Shown piece by piece: positions 24,421 to 35,407 of a stretch of 64,000 nucleotides of DNA. Position numbers and translations under genes: made by a program. How positions within the stretch are numbered: position 1 is the stretch's first letter; every line of letters starts with the position of its first letter. The notes under the pieces were generated by a model. The model was not told where the DNA came from. It saw nothing but the letters and a program-made list of their open reading frames with translations, and did not search any database. Source of the stretch: Pyronema omphalodes (taxonomy: Eukaryota > Ascomycota > Pezizomycetes > Pezizales > Pyronemataceae); assembly GCA_024516155.1 (NCBI GenBank), contig JAJJXM010000005.1, positions 992,001 through 1,056,000 on the forward strand, given 5' to 3'.

Positions 24421-25371
24421 ATGTCCACCGAAACTCCATCTCCTGTACAGAAACACAAAACCTATCTCCTGACCTCTGCCTTATCGCCACTGGGGCATGC
24501 GTTATCACTACACCTGCTATCGCTCGGCTGTAATCTCGCCGCCTGCTGCACTCGCACTGAGCTCTCTTCCCCTCTCCTACCAGCTCTACGAGATGCTGGT
24601 TCAAATTCCCAAAATGGCTCCCGCTTAATCATATTAGAACTAGATGCCATGTCCCCCTCTACTGTTCAATGCGCTCTTGCCACAGCGGCCACAACCTTCG
24701 GTCGTCTTGACGTTGTTATTCATACTGGCATCCCGTCGTTTCTGGGTGCATTAGAAGAGATGTCGGCTACGGATACTGTTTCTCAGTTTGAAATTGGTTA
24801 TTTTGGCCGTGTAAATGTGGTGAAGAGTGCATTAACAGTGATGAGGAAACAACGAGGTGGACATATTATCGTGGTTACAGGATTGACGGGAGCTATGGGC
24901 ACGCCAGGGATGTCGTTACGTTGTGCGGCGGATCATGCTATTGAAGGGTTGCTGGATGGGTTGGCTTATGAGGTGGCGCCGTTTGCGGTACGGGTGAGTA
25001 TAGTGCAACCAAGTGTGGAGGTGGCGGTTTGGGGGGGTGGGGAAGTGAGGGTGGCAAAAGAAATGGGGGATTATGAAGGGGTCGAACAGGTGAAGATGAT
25101 AAGGGGTATGGCAGGGAGGGTGTTGGTGGGTGAGGAGCTCAGTGATACGGTTCGTATTTTAGCGGAAATTGGAGGGATTGAGAATCCGCCCGGCCGGGTT
25201 ACGGTGGGTGAAGAAGAGGTCGAAATTGTGAAGGAGAGGTTGAAAACGTTATCGGAGGAACTTGAGGAATACTTGGAGGCGAGTTTGGGGGCGGATATAA
25301 TGGCGCCTCCCGGGGTGGGAGGAACCGGAGGAAGGACAAGACCCGTATCCATTGGAGAGTTGGACGAGTAG
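24421..25371 (+). CDS. SDR-fold protein lacking the catalytic tetrad (pseudoenzyme candidate)
   Basis: A single exon encodes 316 aa. The overall layout is a short-chain dehydrogenase Rossmann fold: an N-terminal beta-alpha-beta, FGRLDVVIH, MRKQRGGHIIVV, then PFAVRVSIVQPSVE near residue 200. Each key motif is eroded. TGxxxGIG is replaced by TSALSPLG (18-25). NNAG reads IHTG (100-103). The YxxxK motif aligns with Arg167 and Asp171 in SLRCAAD. The catalytic serine position reads VVTG. The frame is otherwise intact, and the tail is Glu-rich with a Gly/Pro-rich end. The protein probably folds but is unlikely to be an ordinary NAD(P)-dependent reductase. It could be a regulatory or scaffolding relative. 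Start codon choice is simple, the first ATG of the frame. Confidence 0.75.
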   Translation: MSTETPSPVQKHKTYLLTSALSPLGHALSLHLLSLGCNLAACCTRTELSSPLLPALRDAGSNSQNGSRLIILELDAMSPSTVQCALATAATTFGRLDVVIHTGIPSFLGALEEMSATDTVSQFEIGYFGRVNVVKSALTVMRKQRGGHIIVVTGLTGAMGTPGMSLRCAADHAIEGLLDGLAYEVAPFAVRVSIVQPSVEVAVWGGGEVRVAKEMGDYEGVEQVKMIRGMAGRVLVGEELSDTVRILAEIGGIENPPGRVTVGEEEVEIVKERLKTLSEELEEYLEASLGADIMAPPGVGGTGGRTRPVSIGELDE

Positions 25372-26829
25372 AATGATTGTACCCAGTCCATTCTAGCTGG
25401 GAGAAATCGGTTTAGTATATAGTTTATATTTGTGTTTTTGGGATATAGCTTTGATTCTACGGATACCCTGTATTGTTTTTTTGTAGATGTAATTTCTTCT
25501 TGGAGCTAAGACATCAAAGGATGGTCATAATGGTAACAACTAATAACTCACTCAGGCTTATCAGTATGTATATACTGCACTGCATTACATAATTTATTGC
25601 CGTGACCGCGGCTAGAGGTTGCTATAAAATGGTTCACCAAAGGTTCCAAAGTTGGTGAATGCAAACAAAATCCTCATGCCAATGGCTTCGGCCCATGGTG
25701 CATGGGGAGTTGTCTCGAGAAGACTATTATCCGCCAGCCTTGCCACAAAGCCAAAGAGTGGTTTACGCGAGATTTATTTTACGTCATCTCTAAGCCAACC
25801 AGCATTGAATTAGTCGATGACGATACATATCCTATATATGTATGGGTTGATTCAGTTTGATCCTTTACGCACTGTTATCGCCATGATTTGTGAGGTGGTT
25901 TGATCATGTTAGGCGACATTTAATTTAATTTTTTTTTTCAGGTTCACTAATGCCAGTCTGCCACTGGGCAAAAAATGCCAGTATGAAATCTCGATAGCTA
26001 TGAGCCTCGAGAGGGTACGGCGTACGGTTGATGCTCAACCAGCTCTCCGGTGGGATCTTTTCGGCCAATATTTAGTGTCGATGTGGGTATATAAACCCCC
26101 ATATTTCCCATTCACTTTCCTCTTCACCGACAGCAACAACTCTAAATCGTCACGGGGCAATTAAAGCCTTCCCCTTAAGCGAGCTGGTCTATGGGGGATA
26201 GCCGGGGCTTTCTACGTTAAGTCGTGGACTGTCGAGGATTAAGAAAATATTAACTTCTGTCTGCTGCAGAAACTAGAGTCAAGATGAAGAATGAAGTTAC
26301 CTGGGGAGGAATTTGGGATTTTCTGTGATGTACTCTACTGAATTTTGTAATATCCACTTTTCCATCAAAACTATCCCCGTAACTCTTGATTGCTGCTACT
26401 CCGAATACAAATCTAACCATCGAGAAGATTCTGTTGAGTCTGTGAACACCTGAATAAAATTATGATAGAGACTATAGTGAAATTCTGTATTATTTCATGA
26501 AGAAATTAGTTATTCTAGAATATGCAGACGCAAGTAATTGAGATGCGGTTAGAGAGGATCAGATGGGAGTTGTTCAAAATTTGTGCATGGAACTGATGAT
26601 GTCATAGCTTGGTGTTTGTAACCTCTATGCTGAAACGAACCAGGGCGAGTCAGCGGTAATTATGCTTCTAGAATATTGATAAAAATAGTATCAGGTTTGC
26701 TTTGGCTAGGCGAATCAATAAGCCGAGATGAAGAGGTAAAATAACTATTCGTTATCACCAGTAGCGAAGGCACAAAGAATATTCCGAAAAAATAAGTTTT
26801 ATGTCAAAACTGGCTCTATCATTCCAGCA
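25372..26829. other. Intergenic, no gene seen
   Basis: No supported coding frame, RNA gene or strong repeat in this 1.46 kb between convergent genes. Confidence 0.6.
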
Positions 26830-28173
26830 TCATAGTCTACTATCCCTCATCTTCACAAGCCTCTCCACTGCCCTCGCCACCCTCGCTGTCACCGGCAACA
26901 TCCCCTTTGGAATCTCCTCCCCAAACCTCAAATCCAAATACTTCCCCGCCTTCGTCATACACTCCGAAATCGGGGGATCATGAACCATCCTCTCTCCCAC
27001 CTCCATTTCAATATTCGCACCTCTGCTATTAGCAGCGGCATAAAATGTCTTAATATCACCCAAAAACAATTCCTGCCCACCAGCAAGAACCCAAGTTCTC
27101 TCCGGTAGCATTTCCACCCACTCCCTTTCTCCAACAAACTCAGTATATTGTCTCAAAACCTTATCCTCCGCCGGTGTAAGCCCCCGGAAGTATTTCGCAC
27201 AACGTTCCAACGACGATTTGACTAGGTAGTCTAAATATGCATTATCCGAATACGCCGGATTATCAGTTCTAAACGTCACCCAGGGCGAGATCAAGACCCC
27301 CCATTTTGGTTTTCTTATTTCCGCTGTGGGGTTAGGAATAATATCCGGGTGTGGGTTTTTGATATGTTCGAGCAAGCTTAAACAAAGATTCGCTATACCA
27401 TTTCCCGTTAGTTCCCCCGGCATCTTTTTCATAGCAAAAAAAAACTGGAATTTCTTACCACCAGCAGAATCCCCCATAAACATAATTTTCTGCTCCGAAA
27501 CTCCCCTTTCCCTTACCAGATATCTCAACCCCTTGGCAGCCTGTACCAACTGTTCCGGCCAAGCCGATTCCGGGGCTAACCCATAATCCAACGCAAACAC
27601 CGCCACTTTGATTCCCCTACCAAGCAACCAATCCGCCAAAAATAATTGGAAGGTAAGGAAATGTCCAGGTTGATAAACACAATATCCTCCTCCGTGAAGA
27701 AAATAAATCACCACATCGGCTTCCTTGGGCGGGATTGGTGATGTGAAAGAACCCCGAAAAATCCAGTATCCTGATATCCCATCTAGGCAGACTTTTTGAT
27801 ATAGGTTTTCTTGGACGCTGGAAAATCGAGCGCGGGAAAGAATTTTAAGGGCTGCTGAGTCACCGCTGCCGTGTGTGGATCGCTGCTGACGGGTGGAGAG
27901 GAGTGATGAGGTCGTGCGGAGGCTGGAAAGGGCGAGGTCGATGTTTTGGGGGAGGGATACGGCGCCTTGGCCAAGAAGACGACGGGTGAGAACCGTGGGG
28001 AGTGTAAAGCCTAGCAGGATATAAATTTCCGTAGGACATAACTTGATCTATGAGTAGGGCAGAAAAGAGGTTGAAATACCATAGAGATAAACTGGTAAAA
28101 GTCGAATCATGAGGCTTTCATAAAATGAGATTTCTCCATAAGTTTTATTTGGGTTAGAATCAGGGTCCGACAT
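26830..28173 (-). CDS. HSL-type alpha/beta hydrolase with N-terminal membrane segment (Say1-like)
   Basis: Exons (minus) 28173-28080, 28010-27459 and 27392-26830 join to 403 codons (402 aa). A hydrophobic stretch near residues 20-45 (MIRLLPVYLYGFTLPTV) suggests a membrane anchor. The oxyanion motif HGGG is at 137-140, the nucleophile elbow GDSAGAN has Ser213, and the C-terminal LGD and MVHDPP supply the likely Asp and His. This is the hormone-sensitive-lipase arm of the alpha/beta hydrolases, which in fungi includes the steryl acetyl hydrolase Say1 and various carboxylesterases. The second intron (27393-27458, 66 bp) splits the GDSAG elbow, is a multiple of three and has no stop, so retention would insert 22 residues there. 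The first intron (69 bp) is required to keep the frame open. Confidence 0.85.
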
Positions 28174-29538
28174 TGTTGTAGGTATTGTATTGCAGGTTTC
28201 GTATGTTTAAGAATCAATGTCCTGTAATAAGGATGTTTGGAGATATTTAAGTAGATATTTGAGTTGGAAAATTAGCTAGGTTTGCTTGGTTAGCTTACCG
28301 AGGTTCTTGATATGCGGTCTATGAACCATGGCCGACGCGGGGAATGGTGGTTAAATAGTACATAGATCCACATGCAGATGTAGCTAACTAACAGGTACCG
28401 GGTTGAGAAGGGAGGGAACTTGTGATAGATAGCGCATCTTCGGATGAACTACAGTGTTTAAAGCCGACGGAATTAGGGTCGAGGACACTGCATATATATT
28501 TCGTGAACACTCGTCTGGTAACAAATTATAAATCATTTCAACTTTTAGATTCTCTGAAAACCAATTCCCAGGTAACATCACCTAATCTATAAGGAAGGAA
28601 TTCCTTTAAAATTCATATCACAGATCAAAAACGCAAATACGGCAATTATATAAACCATAAAAAAATTATTATAATTTCCATATATCTTTCATTAATTAAA
28701 AAAACTATAATTCCCTAAATATCCGATCCAATTACATTTCCTTCGATATTAACAAAGTAATTTGTATACCACACAGCACATAGCATACAGTACATACTAC
28801 AATACAATACAACATACTAAAAAAATACAGTACCAACCATTTCGTACCCTTCCATATCCCCCAATTTAAAGATCAAGATCAAGTCCAGTAATAGGAAGTA
28901 AAACAAACGAATCAAAGAAGAAATCTTTGGTATACAAAAAAACCGAACAGAAGAGAGATTAATAATAATAATAAATCACTTATTGCCATTATCCTTGCAG
29001 TTCACCATATTTTTTGAAAACAAAGAGCGAGAAGAAAGAAGAAAGAAGAAAAAAAAGAAGTCGAACAACTAAACTAGGGTATAATTCACAAGTATACTAT
29101 AGCATCTTTCTTTTCACAAAAAAGGCGTATAAAGGAAAAGAAAAAAAACCACAACCACAACCTCAACCACAACCTCCATCACAAACCACTACCACTACCA
29201 CAATCACAAATGTAAACCAAACCCAAGCCAAGCCACGAGAAAAAAAAAAGAATAATAAAAAAGCGTAAGCCGTCTAGGACACTGATACAGTACAAAAAAA
29301 GAGGTCGCGGAAGAAAGAACTTTAAAAAAAGAAAAGAACCCCGAAACAGAAAACACAAAAACCAAAACCCGATGTCCCAAAAAGAAAAAACAGGAAGAAA
29401 AGGAAAATCAAAGAAGAAAGGAAGGACGGAATGACTCCAGTAATTCAAACGACGAGAAAAAGATAAACACATTGTTTTTGATTACAATAAATGTTAAAAG
29501 AATTGTGTTACGTTGTAGATGAGCGAGGTTTAGGTCGT
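28174..29538. other. AT-rich intergenic region with purine-rich tract
   Basis: No gene seen. The plus strand from 29010 to 29470 is almost all A/G/C-poor-T, with poly-A runs and a CAACCACAACCTC repeat at about 29150-29185. It lies just past the 3' end of the formin gene, so part is probably its 3' UTR. Confidence 0.6.
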
Positions 29539-32500
29539 TCAAGAATCTTTGGGTGCATCATCTGAGGTGGGAGCCGGTGTCTCGGTCGTGGGCTTGTTAT
29601 TCCGGTCTGGTGAAGGCGGAGAAACAATAGTTTCCGGGGCGATGGTTACGGCAGCTACATCCTCCTCCTTTGTTGGTGGTGTCGCTTCTACTTTCTCAGG
29701 AACGACGGTAGTGCTATCATCCTCAATAGCACTGGACAAAAGTGATGGGCCATGAAGTCCCATATGATCGCTAACAGTGCTGAGGATACTACCCGCATCA
29801 CTGCCTCTCCTTGCACTTTCGGCATCACTTCCCCTTCTCACCGCTCCCAAACTTCCAGTTTCACTACCCCTTCTTCCGGTTTCGCTTCCTCTTCTCATTG
29901 CCAATAACGCGTTCTTAGCGCGTGCAACTTCTTCTACCTCAGCCGGAGATCCAAGGGGTGCTAATCCAGGGCTTGTCGGCATGCCAGTGGGCACTGGTAG
30001 CGGGGGTACTGGAGGGTTCATCAAGGAGGTTAAAGATAAAGATCCTTGGCTGGAGGCGGATACGTTGCTACCGTTTCTGCGACGGCGTTCTTTTCGTTTA
30101 TCACGGATACCTCTCTCAGGGGCTGGGGCGGCGTCGCCACCACCACGAAGAGCTTCTAGCTTGTCTCTGACGGTCTTCATCAGGTCGTCACCTGCAGCTC
30201 CGAGAGCATCTGCTGAGGTAACCTTAATGTCGGGTGACATAGGAGCCTGGGGCTCAGTGGAAGTCGTCTTTGCAGGCGTCTCCTCATCTGATTTCTTCTC
30301 GGCTTCATCGTCTCCTTCGCCGTCTCCTTCGGCATTGCTGTCATTGTCGCCATCACCACCAACCTGGGGGTCGGTGGTAATGGAAGCGGCGCGAACAGCA
30401 CCGTTTTGACGCAGCCTTGCGCGACGCCTTGCCTCTCTCTTGTCTCGAGATGTTGGGCCAGCGGCGCGCAACTTGTTAAGGAGCGCGTCCATAGCACCGG
30501 TTCCTTGAGTGTCGGTTGCGGCGAGTGGGTTGTTGCGTGCGGCTTGCTTAGCCTGTGTCTGAGCAGCGAGTTGTTGACGCTTCTCACGACGCTTCTCTTC
30601 ATCCTCCAACTCCAAGTTCTTGCTGTGGGATGCCTAGAAGACATGTTAGCGAGAAGGTTGATTGCAAAGATTCAGAATATATACCTTGTAGTTCTTCACG
30701 AAGTCACTGATAAGCTTGAAGAATCGCTTGCGGGAGTTCTCATCGTTGGGGTCTTCTCCGTAGTAGGTCAAGAGGTCTGCGTAGGTCTTGTTCATAGCGT
30801 CCAAGTAATCCTTCAAGTACTCTGCCTTTTTGCGGGCTTCGGGCAATACTGGAAGAACAATTTGAAGAACACGGTCGCTGGGGTGGAACTTCTTAGGTTC
30901 CGAAAGATTGCCTATATCGACAGATGACTGAACGGCATGGACATTTCCAATAAACTTCTGGGCTTGCTGTGCAAAGTGATCGACATCCGCTATGAAGAGT
31001 TAGTAATGTTATCCCAACAACCAATGGATGTGCTTCATACCCTTCTCGAGTTGACAACACTCGTGCAACTCGTCCACAAATCCTTCCAACTCGGGGAATT
31101 TTCTACGAACAGTCATTTCGACATAATCCATGAAAGTACGCTGGTTTTTGTCGTCCTTGACGTTGACCAATCGAGTGAGTGTTCCAAGCTTGAAACCAGT
31201 GACCTGCTTCGATGTGTCGTTCATGTAGTTACCCATGTTCAAAATAAGCTGGAGAACATCCTGGAAGGCCTTGCAGTTACGGACAGTGTCGGAAACACGG
31301 ACAACCTGGTGAAGTTTTCCTTGAATATCGGTGTAGTCGGGGTCCAAAGTTCTGGTCAATGCCAAAGCACGAACTCTGCTCTTCCAGTAATGGTGCAAGT
31401 TGAAGGCTGTTTCAAGATAAATCATATCCTCACGTCTTAGCTCCTCAGGGTCTGCATCACGCTTCTTTCCATCCGCGCCAGGCTCCGTCCAGTCAACAGC
31501 ATAAGGTGTAAAGTTCTTGGTCAAGTTATCGGAAATAACCGCCAATTCGTCACGTTGCAAGAAGTCCATAATAGCCGAGTTATCGAGCATGTCTTTATCG
31601 CAGTTGAGAATCTTTGAAACAAGTTGCATAGGCGGGATTGCTGCATATTTGGACAATGCGATCTGGAAGGCCTTGACGAGACCGGAATCCAAGAATTCTT
31701 TCTTCTTTTCTCCAGATCCTTCCTTCTTCTTGAGCAGCTTAGTTTCCTTGAAGAAGAAAAGCCTCTCCATCTCCTCTAGAATACCCTTCTGAGACAGCTC
31801 TGCAAACATGTCGTCCTTGTTTCCACGGCTAGCCCATAGGGTGTACTCAACACCATCAAGCTTCTCCCAATGCATAGGCTTGAGCTTCTTACGAGGACGT
31901 ACACCAGTGTAAAGAGTTCCAATATTTCCAGCAACTGGGGCCCCAGGTGTGTAATAGGGTACCGTTGCAGGAGGCATTCCAGGCGGAGGTGGGGGCCCAC
32001 CCATGCCCATACCTGGGGGAGGAGGAGGGGGAGGAGGGCCGCCCATACCCATTCCTGGGGGAGGAGGGGGAGGAGGAGGGGGAGGCCCACCAAATCCAGG
32101 AGGGGGTGGTGGAGGGGGGGGAGGTGGTGGACCTCCGAATCCAGGCGGCGGGGGTGGCGGTGGAGGAGGCGGAGGACCACCAAATCCAGGCGGAGGAGGG
32201 GGCGGTGGTGGGGGAGGAGGGCCATTGAAACCAGGAGGAGGAGGCGGCGGAGGAGGAGGAGGAGGACCAGTAAAACCGGGAGGGGGAGGAGGTGGGGGAG
32301 GAGGTGGTGGGCCGTTGAACCCGGGAGGTGGTGGTGGTGGCGGCGGAGGTGGGGGTCCAGTGAAACCCGGAATTTGTTCCGGAACTGAAGCCTTATCGGG
32401 TATAGCTGAGCCCGGTTCTCCCTCGATAGTTTTGACCTTCTCCTCACCGGATTTATCTTCCTCATCTTCGTCATCGTCGGCTCCACCGCTGGTTGTGTCC

Positions 32501-35407
32501 TTCTGCTTCTTACGTGCGGTAACCTCGGTGAGCTCGGCAAAGACGTTGGTGTATTGGAAGATCTTGCGAGGCGTAGTAACAACTTCGACCTTTTCATCCT
32601 CTCCATAGGTAACCTCATCGTCGGATTCACTGCTCGAATGTTCTTTGTTGGATTTCCTCTTACGGTCCTTCTTCCTCGAGCTGAAATTGACTTGTGAGAT
32701 ATCACCATCAATCTCGTTCGCCTTCTGAAGCTGTTGGGCTTCGGCAAGCAAGAGGTCCATCTTCCGGCGAGTTTCACGCAGCTGCTCACTAGGTTCAATA
32801 TGCTGCCATACTTTACCTTCCAATTTGAACTCGGTCTTCTTGCGCTCAAGCTGCTTCTCAATCTTCTCCATGAGCCTCTGCCTGTCAAGAATACCGTTCA
32901 TCTTTGCCAACTCTTCCGCTTCGTTGATAACTCTTCCTTCCTTCTTTGCCTGACGAGCTCTTTCGACAGCTGCTTGGTCGGCAGCATCCTGAGCCTCACG
33001 AAGCATAAGATATAACTCTCGGGTTTCCAGCTCGGATTTCTGCATTTGGGTGGCATGGGCAATTTTAATTTCCTCAAGTTCAGCCTTCAGCCTATCATTT
33101 TGTCTTCTTTGGATTTCAATAACTTGAGCTTGCTCTTCCAACTGCCGTTTGAGTTTTGCCACTAGCCCATCAGCTCCAAGATCAATCTGATCCTTCATGG
33201 CATCTCGCTCGGCAATTGCCGCCTCTGCGATTTGACGACTTTCCGCGGCCTCAGCAAGTGCATGCCGTGCTTCCGCATCAGTGTTCAATTTGTCCATCAA
33301 ACTCTGTACAGAGAAATTGAGACTGGCCTTGAGGTCCATGTCCGGAAGCCGGCGGTCCATCGCGACATATCCAAGAATGGCATCCACAAGCTGGAACAAC
33401 CGCAATCTTTCTTCTGAGCTGTTGTCGCGCATCAAAAGCAGATGCTGCAGAGAAGAAACGAAGTAGTCTTGCGTACTACTATCCCGAATCTTTGACATAA
33501 TGGCATCTACGATTGCTGCTGGGTCATTGAAATCCTTTGGATCACCCTCAACATCATCAAGCATACTAGCGCCATCCCGCTCAAGAAGTTCATCATAATC
33601 GACGGCGGCGTCCTCCTCGTATTTCTGGATTTGCTTGTCAATCAGATCATACTGGAAGCCCTGCATCTTGGTGGCTATCCGACCAAAACCACATCCTTTG
33701 AATTGAGCACGGATATGAATTCGAGCATGAATATCCTCAGCGCCGGATGCAATAATGTTGATCAAGAACAAAGTTGCAAGTGCGTATTCCATGAGCAAAC
33801 TCTCCATACCAATACCACCGGATCTGACCTCCTCACTGGCACCGACCAAAGAACCGAGCTTACCACGCCCATCGATAGTAACTTCGACGATGCGCAGCCA
33901 GGAATCAAACCGTCCAGTCTCGCCCTGGTAGCCCTTAACTTGATCCATTGCTGCCAGAACTTTGGTGTGACCATGAGGTCTTTCCCAATGGCACAGGAAG
34001 GTCAAGACCTCGCTAACAAGTTTTCGGGTGGTGACGCGGGGCGAAGTGAGTGATGCCACCAACGCATTGACACAGTGCTGGTGTTTTAGAGCGTCATCCG
34101 CTCCATATTTGTTGTTCATTAAAGCCTTCAAACATTTGACGATATCGTATTCCCGGTCCAGCATAGCATCCGTTCCAGTATTATTCTTTCCGCCATGATT
34201 GTTTATGCTTCGTAGGACTGTTGTCAGGGCAATTTGACCCTGAGCTTCAATAAAATCTTTAACCCATCTATAAATTATTAGCGCCAATTTTTTACACTAT
34301 TAAAGAATCCTAATCTCACCCAATAGGCTGTGTACGAAGTGAAACACTCAAACTACCAAGTTGCTTCGCAGTAATATTTCCTTCCATAATCTTCTTGACA
34401 TACCACTGAGGCGAATCCTCGTCAAGGTCTTTTCCGGAACTCAAAGCTGCTTGTTTTCGTTTCTGCTCTGCTTGCCAATCGGTGAGCTTATCTTGGTAAA
34501 TCATGGTCCATTTTCCAGATATCGGCTTCGCCATAAGTTGTCTTTGTGCCGATTCGGGAAGATTCGTGTATCCACGTTTTATCATGAGTTCATAAAACAT
34601 TGTTTCTATAATTTTATCATCTTTTGGTCTCTCCATACCAAACTCAGTTTGCGTGCTAGTGGGTTGCGGCATATGCATGTGTTCCTGAATAGTCGGAGCT
34701 ATAGAAATCATAGAGCTGCGCGTAGCTGACGAGATGGTCGAAAACGTGGATTCCGAGCTTCGGGCATTCGTGGACGTGGTAGAGCTGGATGGATAATGCG
34801 TAAGATTGCTACCGTTATTTGCATATTTGTTAGAATAAGCCTGGTATTCCTTTCCGGGGGCGTAATAAGAGTTTGCTGACAATGTAGAATTTCCTGAGGA
34901 GCTCGGCGGAGGTCTTGGACCTCCAGGGTGATGTCCATACTCTTGCTGTGGGCCTCCGATTGTGGGGTACTGATGAAAATCGCCCAGTCTTGCGATGGAG
35001 TGAGGAGTTATCTCAGAAAGAACTCCATGCGGCACCCTTCCCTCATCACCACGAGAGATAGGGCGCACATAATCAAGGGGAATGGGTTGTCGATTAAGGT
35101 CCGGCGCAACTGAATCGTAAGGGATAGATGTCACAACTCCGGCATTGTGGTTAAGGGGATTCAACTCATCACCGTAAACTGTATCGCGGCTCTGATCTCG
35201 GTTGCCAGAGACGGAAAGACGGGAATGATGGGAGCGGATGCTCTTGGACGAGCTCTTTGCTGCTGCTGCTGCTGCTGCATCTTCGGGTCCGGCGGGATGA
35301 CTGTCGGCGCTGGCGCTGGGACGAGAAACGTTGAAGGGCGCGCCGACCTTGTGCTTGTTCCTCGAGAAGAAGCTGCTCTTGCCCGACTCGCGGCCGCCGG
35401 AGGACAT
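29539..35407 (-). CDS. Formin (Bni1/SepA type): GBD-FH3, coiled coil, FH1, FH2, DAD
   Basis: Exons (minus) 35407-34320, 34267-31041, 30989-30685 and 30633-29539 join to 1905 codons (1904 aa). A Ser-rich N-tail precedes the Rho-binding/FH3 region, about 257-640. A long coiled coil spans about 690-870. FH1 (about 990-1130) has seven runs of 10-11 prolines separated by GF(N/T/G)G, then two shorter runs. FH2 starts near PRKKLKPMHWEKL (about 1150) and ends about 1560. A DAD-like motif MDALLNKL with a following RDKREARRRAR lies at about 1588-1615. A second similar one lies at about 1690-1726. Formins nucleate and elongate unbranched actin cables and the contractile ring under Rho control. In filamentous ascomycetes this is usually the single essential formin for tip growth and septation. 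All introns are short and in phase. Confidence 0.95.
31978..32372. repeat. 45-bp tandem repeat encoding formin FH1 polyproline modules
   Basis: Seven near-identical 45-bp units encode P10-11 followed by GF(N/T/G)G, with two shorter units at one end. Unit length is almost constant and codon usage varies between units. This suggests selection on the protein spacing as well as repeat homogenisation. The antisense strand is an artefactual poly-Gly open frame. Confidence 0.9.

Noticed and set aside
32003..32608. Poly-Gly open frame of about 200 codons on the plus strand
   Set aside because: It is the exact antisense of the formin FH1 coding repeats.
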